Shown in pieces: positions 59,638-64,000 of a stretch of DNA of 64,000 nucleotides. Origin of the DNA: G020344215 sp039586575. GTDB taxonomy: Bacteria; Gemmatimonadota; Gemmatimonadetes; Palauibacterales; KS3-K002. The stretch's first letter is position 1. Each line of letters opens with the position of its first letter. The stretch is taken from contig JBDHKD010000003.1 in NCBI GenBank assembly GCA_039586575.1, forward strand, positions 92,775-156,774, written 5' to 3'. A program made the position numbers and the translations under genes. The notes beneath the pieces are model-generated. The model was given only the letters and a program-made list of their open reading frames with translations. It was not told where the DNA came from and did not search any database.

Positions 59638-60306
59638 TCAATTGCCCCGACCGCCGGCCGTGTAAGTCTGGCCCTTGCGGTCCTCCATGACTTCACCCTT
59701 GAAGACCCAGACTTTGATGCCGATCGGCCCGAACGTGGTCTTGGCGGTGGAGCGAGCATAGTCGACGTCGGCGCGCAAAGTGTGCAGCGGCACACGACCC
59801 TCGTGGTAGCCCTCGGTGCGCGCGATCTCGGCACCGCCCAAACGCCCGGCACACTGGATCTTGATCCCGCCGGCGCCCATCCGCATCGCCTGCTGAACCG
59901 CTCGCTTCATCGCGCGCCGGAACGCTATGCGCTGCACCAGCTGGAACGCCACGTTGTCGGCGATCAGCTGCGCTTCGATCTCCGGCCGTTTGATCTCCTC
60001 GACGTTGATCGCGACCTCGGCGCTCGTCAGAACCGCGAGCTCGTCCCGCAGTTTGTCGACCTCGGCGCCCCGCTTGCCGATGACCACACCGGGGCGTCCG
60101 GTGTTGATGGTCACGACGATCTTGCCCGGCTTGCGCTCGACCTCGACCGACGAGATCGCGGCATGGCCCAGTCGCGCCTTCAGGTAGTTGCGGATCTTCT
60201 CATCTTGCTCGATGAGGTCCGCCAGGTTGCCTTCCGCGTACCAGCGAGACTTCCAGGGCTTGACGACTCCCAGACGGAAGCCGAGCGGATGTGTCTTCTG
60301 ACCCAT
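59638..60306 (-). CDS. rpsC: Ribosomal protein S3
   Basis: A 222-residue S3 at the mRNA entry: MGQKTHPLGFRLGVVKPWKS, a KH domain with TINTGRPGVVIGKRGAEVDK, LVQRIAFRRAMKRAVQQAMR, GAGGIKIQCAGRLGGAEIAR and TEGYHEGRVPLHTLRADVDY. It starts one base after the rplV stop. The C-terminal tail is short and Gly-rich. Confidence 0.98.
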   Translation of the reverse strand: MGQKTHPLGFRLGVVKPWKSRWYAEGNLADLIEQDEKIRNYLKARLGHAAISSVEVERKPGKIVVTINTGRPGVVIGKRGAEVDKLRDELAVLTSAEVAINVEEIKRPEIEAQLIADNVAFQLVQRIAFRRAMKRAVQQAMRMGAGGIKIQCAGRLGGAEIARTEGYHEGRVPLHTLRADVDYARSTAKTTFGPIGIKVWVFKGEVMEDRKGQTYTAGGRGN

Positions 60307-60307
60307 G

Positions 60308-60658
60308 CTATTCCTTCCGGTCGACGATCACGGTGACGTGACTGGTGCGCTTGCGAATCGGGCTCGCGCGGCCCATCGCCCGTGCCCGCCAACGTCTGTA
60401 CGTCGGTCCCTCGTCCACGTAGGCGCGCTTGACGTAGAGCTCATCCGCGTCCAGGCGCTCTCCCTGCTCGTCCGCTTTGAACATCGCATTGGCCACGGCC
60501 GACCGCAGAAGGGTCTCGATCGATCGGGCGGCCTTCTTATCGTTGAATTTCAGGATCGCGTATGCGTCGTTCACAGGCTGGCCGCGGATCTGGTCTGTGA
60601 CCAGCCGCATCTTCCGCGGGGACTGTCGAACGAAACGCGCAATCGCCTTCGCTTCCAT
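60308..60658 (-). CDS. rplV: Ribosomal protein L22
   Basis: A 116-residue L22 of the exit tunnel: MEAKAIARFVRQSPRKMRLV, AYAILKFNDKKAARSIETLL, VANAMFKADEQGERLDADEL and the tunnel hairpin RRWRARAMGRASPIRKRTSH. The ATG at 60658 gives the usual N-terminus; a GTG one codon earlier overlaps the rpsS stop (TAGTG). Confidence 0.97.
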   Translation of the reverse strand: MEAKAIARFVRQSPRKMRLVTDQIRGQPVNDAYAILKFNDKKAARSIETLLRSAVANAMFKADEQGERLDADELYVKRAYVDEGPTYRRWRARAMGRASPIRKRTSHVTVIVDRKE

Positions 60659-60660
60659 CA

Positions 60661-60948
60661 CTAGCCGACCTTGGCTCGCTTGTCCGCCAGTTTGCCCCCG
60701 TGACCACGGAACAGGCGGGTTGGCGCGAATTCACCTAGCTTGTGACCCACCATGTTCTCGGTGACGTACACGGGGATGAACTTGTTTCCGTTGTGAACAG
60801 CGAGCGTGTGACCGACAAAATCCGGCGTGATCGTGGAACGACGCGACCACGTCTTGATGACTCGCTTCTCACCGCTCTCGTTCATCTGAGCGATCTTCTT
60901 GCCCAGGTGCTCATCGACGAACGGGCCTTTTCTAACGCTCCTCGCCAT
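60661..60948 (-). CDS. rpsS: Ribosomal protein S19
   Basis: A 95-residue 30S head protein: MARSVRKGPFVDEHLGKKIA, IKTWSRRSTITPDFVGHTLA and VHNGNKFIPVYVTENMVGHK, followed by LGEFAPTRLFRGHGGK. It lies 41 bases after rplB in canonical S10-operon order. Confidence 0.98.
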   Translation of the reverse strand: MARSVRKGPFVDEHLGKKIAQMNESGEKRVIKTWSRRSTITPDFVGHTLAVHNGNKFIPVYVTENMVGHKLGEFAPTRLFRGHGGKLADKRAKVG

Positions 60949-60989
60949 AAACGCTCCGGCTAACTGCCGAGTCCATTGGGGACGCGCGC

Positions 60990-61829
60990 CTACTGCGTCG
61001 CCTTGCCGCGACGCCGGCGGCGCACGATCAGCTTGTCCGACTTCTTGTGACGGTCGCGCGTCTTACGGCCTTCCGGCTTGCCCCAGGGGCTTACCGGCGG
61101 TCGACCGCCCGACGCCCGGCCCTCACCGCCACCCAGCGGGTGGTCGACCGGGTTCATCGCCACGCCGCGGACTTTGGGACGCCGACCGGCCCAGCGGGTG
61201 CGACCCGCCTTGCCCCACGAGACGTTCTCGTGGTCGACGTTGCCCACCTGCCCGATAGTGGCCATGCACTCAGCCGGCACCATCCGCACCTCGGTGGACG
61301 GCAACCGCAGCGTTACATGGTTGCCCTCTTTCGCCACGACCTGCGCCCCGCCGCCGGCCGAGCGGATCATCTTGCCGCCGCGGCCCGGTTGCAGCTCGAC
61401 GTTGTGGACCGTCGTGCCCAGCGGGATCTCCTTTAGTGGCAAAGCGTTGCCCAGGCGAATCTCGCTACCCGAGCCCGCGACTACCGTGTCACCCACGTTG
61501 AGGCCGCGGGGATGGAGGATGTACCGCTTCTCCCCGTCGACGTAGTGGATCAGCGCGATGTTCGCGGACCGGTTCGGGTCGTACTCCACCGCGGCGACTT
61601 TGCCGGGCACGGCGAACTTGTCGCGACGGAAGTCGATGCGGCGGTATCGACGCTTGTGGCCGCCGCCGCGCCGACGTGTCGTGATGTGACCGTGGTGGTT
61701 GCGACCACCCGACTTTTTCACGGGCTCGAGCAGCGACTTCTCAGGCTTGCTCCGCGTGATCTCGTCGCTCTGGACCAGCGACCGGAAACGGGAGCCCGGG
61801 GTCGTCGGTTTAAGCTTCTTTATCGCCAT
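60990..61829 (-). CDS. rplB: Ribosomal protein L2
   Basis: A 279-residue L2 near the peptidyl-transferase centre: SGGRNHHGHITTRRRGGGHK, YRRIDFRRDKFAVPGKVAAV, EYDPNRSANIALIHYVDGEK and the catalytic-region signature VRGVAMNPVDHPLGGGEGRA with the conserved His in DHPLGGGEG. It starts two bases after rplW. Full length. Confidence 0.98.
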   Translation of the reverse strand: MAIKKLKPTTPGSRFRSLVQSDEITRSKPEKSLLEPVKKSGGRNHHGHITTRRRGGGHKRRYRRIDFRRDKFAVPGKVAAVEYDPNRSANIALIHYVDGEKRYILHPRGLNVGDTVVAGSGSEIRLGNALPLKEIPLGTTVHNVELQPGRGGKMIRSAGGGAQVVAKEGNHVTLRLPSTEVRMVPAECMATIGQVGNVDHENVSWGKAGRTRWAGRRPKVRGVAMNPVDHPLGGGEGRASGGRPPVSPWGKPEGRKTRDRHKKSDKLIVRRRRRGKATQ

Positions 61830-61831
61830 GC

Positions 61832-62122
61832 CTAGAGCCCTTCAAAGATCTCGATCATCTCACCCTCAGCGAGCGTCACGACCGCTTTCTTCCAGTTCGG
61901 TCGTTTGCCCACGTGCGTTCCGCGGCGGCGCCACTTGCCACGCTGGTTCGATGTTCGGACCTGCGTGACGTGCACCGCGAACAGCCGCTCGACCGCATGC
62001 TTGATCTCGTGCTTGTTGGCGTCGCCCCGCACCTGGAAGGTGTACTGGTTCATGTTCATCTGGCTCGCCGAGGACTTCTCGGTGATGAGCGGGCGCACGA
62101 TGATCTCCCGCGGATCACGCAT
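61832..62122 (-). CDS. rplW: Ribosomal protein L23
   Basis: A 96-residue exit-site protein that docks SRP and trigger factor: MRDPREIIVRPLITEKSSAS, YTFQVRGDANKHEIKHAVER and LFAVHVTQVRTSNQRGKWRR. The ATG at 62122 overlaps the rplD stop by eight bases; the longer open frame to 62179 is inside rplD. Confidence 0.96.
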   Translation of the reverse strand: MRDPREIIVRPLITEKSSASQMNMNQYTFQVRGDANKHEIKHAVERLFAVHVTQVRTSNQRGKWRRRGTHVGKRPNWKKAVVTLAEGEMIEIFEGL

Positions 62123-62771
62123 CGGTCGCCTCCTCAACCGCAGCCGCCGTCCGTTCTGCCGATAGGGCCCCTTCCTCAATGACCACCGAATCCGCCCACA
62201 GCACGTCGTAGGCCGATTCAGCGCCGTAGCTACGGACTTCCACGTTGGGAAGATTGCGAGCCGACAGGTAGACGTTGGGTCGCCGCTCCGCGGTCAGGAT
62301 CAGCACCTTTTGGTCGCTCAGGCCGAGTTTCTCCAACAGCTTCACGAGCTCGCGGGTCCTGGGCTGCTCCATGGCCAGATCCTCGAGCACGATCACCCGA
62401 TCCTCTGCCGCTCGGGCATTGAACGCCGAGCGCCGGGCGAGTCGTCGCACCTTCTTCGGCAGATCTTGCCGGTAGGAGCGAGGGGTTGGCGGGAAGACGA
62501 TGCCGCCTCCGCGCCAGATGGGCGAGCGAATGGTGCCTACGCGGGCTCGCCCCGTCCCTTTCTGCCTCCACGGCTTGCGACCGCCGCCGCGGACTTCACT
62601 GCGAGTCTTGGCCGCGGCGGTGCCCTGCCGGCGATTCGCCAGATGGGCATTCACGGCGGCGTGGAGCGACTGCTCGTGTACGACGCCGTCGAACGGGTCG
62701 GCCGGCAACGTGCGTGCGCTACCTGCCTTGCCATCGGCCTTGAAGTATCGAGCCTTGAATGGTGCCGTCAT
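62115..62771 (-). CDS. rplD: Ribosomal protein L4
   Basis: A 218-residue L4 with the tunnel-lining loop (TRSEVRGGGRKPWRQKGTGR, ARVGTIRSPIWRGGGIVFPP) and the C-terminal globular part (FNARAAEDRVIVLEDLAMEQ, VEVRSYGAESAYDVLWADSV). In E. coli L4 represses the S10 operon; the leader of that operon lies outside this window. It starts 40 bases after rplC. Confidence 0.97.
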   Translation of the reverse strand: MTAPFKARYFKADGKAGSARTLPADPFDGVVHEQSLHAAVNAHLANRRQGTAAAKTRSEVRGGGRKPWRQKGTGRARVGTIRSPIWRGGGIVFPPTPRSYRQDLPKKVRRLARRSAFNARAAEDRVIVLEDLAMEQPRTRELVKLLEKLGLSDQKVLILTAERRPNVYLSARNLPNVEVRSYGAESAYDVLWADSVVIEEGALSAERTAAAVEEATDA

Positions 62772-62811
62772 CGTCTCGCTCAGCGCCTGTCTTCTCGAAC
62801 CAATTCTTCCG

Positions 62812-63567
62812 TTACTGCTTGCCGATCAGCAGCCAGCCGTTGCGCGCGCCCGGAACCGGACCCCTCACGAACAGCAGGTTAAGCTCGGCATCGATCTTCA
62901 CGACCTCGAGGTTGCGGACCGTCTTCCGCTCGTTCCCCATCTGCCCGCCCATCTTGCGCCCTTTTATGACCCGTGACGGGTCGGTGCCCGGGCCGATGGA
63001 CCCCGGAACACGGAGCCCCGGGTGCCCGTGTGTCTTGGGCCGGCCGCGGAAGCCGTGGCGTTTCACCACGCCCTGGAAACCGCGCCCTTTGCTACGCCCG
63101 GTGACTTTGACGCGCTCGCCTTCGGCGAAGATGGAAACCGTCAGCACGTGGCCGACCCGCAGGTCCGCCGGTTGCGAGTCCGCCGCCGCCTCGCCGGCGG
63201 GCTGGGCCTCGGCATCCGCCTCGGCATCCGCCTCGGCATTCACCTCGCCTGCGGCGGCGCTTCCGGCCATCAGCGGCGTGTGCGGATCCTCCGCCAGGAC
63301 ATCCCCTTCGCCCAGCTTGAACTCGCGCACGATGGCCGGGACGTAATCGAGGTTCGCCCGCTCGGCGTGGCCCAGGTCCGGCTTCCGGGTGCGGCGCGGC
63401 TTCCTCTTCCCGAAACCGAGCTGCACGGCGCGGTAGCCATCCCGCTCCTCCGTCTTGACCTGTACGATCGGACAGGGACCCGCCTCGATCGCCGTCACCG
63501 GGACGACGGAGCCGTCATCGGCGAACAGCTGGGTCATCCCGACCTTCTTGCCTATGAGCCCGAGCAT
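62812..63567 (-). CDS. rplC: Ribosomal protein L3 with acidic Ala/Glu insertion
   Basis: A 251-residue L3 against about 210 in most bacteria. The core is normal: MLGLIGKKVGMTQLFADDGS, VTVSIFAEGERVKVTGRSKG, KGRGFQGVVKRHGFRGRPKT, HGHPGLRVPGSIGPGTDPSR and GRKMGGQMGNERKTVRNLEV. After EFKLGEGDVLAEDPHTPLMA it carries about 35 extra residues of Ala/Glu/Asp-rich sequence including three tandem EADA-type units encoded by a 12-base repeat. The ATG at 63567 shares one base with the rpsJ stop (TGATG); a TTG at 63570 is the longer alternative. Confidence 0.96.
   Translation of the reverse strand: MLGLIGKKVGMTQLFADDGSVVPVTAIEAGPCPIVQVKTEERDGYRAVQLGFGKRKPRRTRKPDLGHAERANLDYVPAIVREFKLGEGDVLAEDPHTPLMAGSAAAGEVNAEADAEADAEAQPAGEAAADSQPADLRVGHVLTVSIFAEGERVKVTGRSKGRGFQGVVKRHGFRGRPKTHGHPGLRVPGSIGPGTDPSRVIKGRKMGGQMGNERKTVRNLEVVKIDAELNLLFVRGPVPGARNGWLLIGKQ
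63204..63242 (-). repeat. 12-base tandem repeat inside rplC
   Basis: About three copies of GCCTCGGCATCC (plus-strand reading) lie head to tail in the rplC insertion, encoding repeated Ala-Glu-Ala-Asp. The unit is a multiple of three, so copy-number change would alter length without a frameshift. Boundaries are accurate to two or three bases. Confidence 0.8.
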
Positions 63568-63875
63568 CAATCCACCTTGATCTCTACGTCGACACCGGCG
63601 GGCAGATCGAGCTTGGTCAGCGCGTCCACCGTCTGCGGCCGGGAATCGAGAATGTCGATCAACCGCTTGTGCGTCTTCAATTCGAACTGCTCGCGGGACT
63701 TCTTGTCGATATGCGGGCTGCGCAACACGGTCCAGCGCTGGCGCCGTGTGGGCAACGGGATCGGCCCCCGCACGGTGGCCCCCGTCTTCTGTGCAGTCCG
63801 CACGATATCGGCGGCGGTCTGGTCGATCACCGCGTGATCGAACGCCTTGAGCCTGATTCTGATATTCCCTGACAT
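63567..63875 (-). CDS. rpsJ: Ribosomal protein S10
   Basis: A 102-residue S10/NusE: NIRIRLKAFDHAVIDQTAAD, IVRTAQKTGATVRGPIPLPT, RRQRWTVLRSPHIDKKSREQ and FELKTHKRLIDILDSRPQTV. Besides its 30S role it acts in transcription antitermination with NusB. The ATG at 63875 gives the canonical N-terminus, ten bases after the tuf stop. Confidence 0.98.
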   Translation of the reverse strand: MSGNIRIRLKAFDHAVIDQTAADIVRTAQKTGATVRGPIPLPTRRQRWTVLRSPHIDKKSREQFELKTHKRLIDILDSRPQTVDALTKLDLPAGVDVEIKVD

Positions 63876-63885
63876 AGCAGTCCGT

Positions 63886-64000
63886 CTACTCCAGGATCTT
63901 CGTGACCACCCCGGCGCCCACCGTCCGACCACCCTCGCGGATCGCGAAGCGCAGACCTTCCTCCATCGCGATCTGCGTGATCAGCTCGATCGTCATCGTC
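63886..64000 (-). CDS. tuf: Elongation factor Tu, C-terminal fragment
   Basis: The gene is cut by the right edge; only the last 38 codons are visible: TMTIELITQIAMEEGLRFAI followed by REGGRTVGAGVVTKILE and TAG. This is the universally conserved end of domain 3 of EF-Tu. Its position before rpsJ is the standard str-S10 junction. Confidence 0.95.
   Translation of the reverse strand, partial: TMTIELITQIAMEEGLRFAIREGGRTVGAGVVTKILE

Overview
The window is a GC-rich chromosomal segment from a diderm (Gram-negative-type) bacterium. It has a complete tol-pal block, LptD, BamD, TatC and many lipobox-bearing lipoproteins, so there is an outer membrane. High GC, the SecA architecture (large insertions plus a SEC-C tail), Zn-binding versions of S4, S14, L28 and L36, and the gene mixture best fit Gemmatimonadota or a close relative. 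That assignment is inference from gene style, not from a marker tree. I see no CRISPR array, insertion sequence, prophage, tRNA or rRNA gene. All genes except two (a 5'-truncated PPIase-like gene at the left edge and an unknown 133-residue protein near 47.2 kb) lie on the minus strand, so most operons read right to left.

Layout from left to right: PPIase-like fragment (+); DUF4321 protein and a polyprenyl diphosphate synthase behind a good sigma70-type promoter; a large acidic-linker TPR protein; histidine-degradation genes hutI and hutU fused by overlap to lptD-tatC-nrdR; then the Tol-Pal system (cpoB, pal, tolB, tolA, tolR, tolQ) coupled to an NAD-dependent epimerase, hemA and a CcsA/HemX-like membrane protein. 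A hairpin terminator separates these from a two-gene ssb-LysM unit headed by a perfect TTGACA-N17-TATAAT promoter. Next come rimI-tsaB-tsaE-uvrB (heavily overlapping), an orphan STAND-type ATPase with TPR-like repeats, an EVE-domain protein, a bifunctional Rel, radC, secA, nadD, bamD and two further TPR proteins. A nucleotide-sugar block follows: GT2, UDP-glucuronate decarboxylase and UDP-glucose dehydrogenase behind their own TATAAT promoter, then a nucleotidyltransferase-like protein, GDP-rhamnose genes rmd and gmd, and a UDP-HexNAc dehydrogenase, translationally chained to hemB and hemD. After a divergent GC-rich spacer and the unknown plus-strand gene, the right 16 kb is the ribosomal protein supercluster (tuf-S10-spc-alpha: from rpsJ to rplQ, with secY, adk, map, infA and rpoA), ending with an unknown membrane-anchored protein and rpmB.

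Functionally the window is mainly envelope building (Tat, Sec, BAM, Lpt, Tol-Pal, surface sugars), haem synthesis, DNA repair, stringent response and translation. Most neighbouring minus-strand genes overlap by 4 bases (NTGA) or lie within a few bases, implying strong translational coupling. I found no clearly new multi-gene system. The most unusual points are a probable CTG start codon of a BamD-adjacent TPR lipoprotein, an effector-less STAND ATPase between uvrB and an EVE-rel pair, a Cys4 insertion in SecA, a tandem-repeat-encoded acidic insertion in ribosomal protein L3, and two separate haem/nucleotide-sugar gene couplings.
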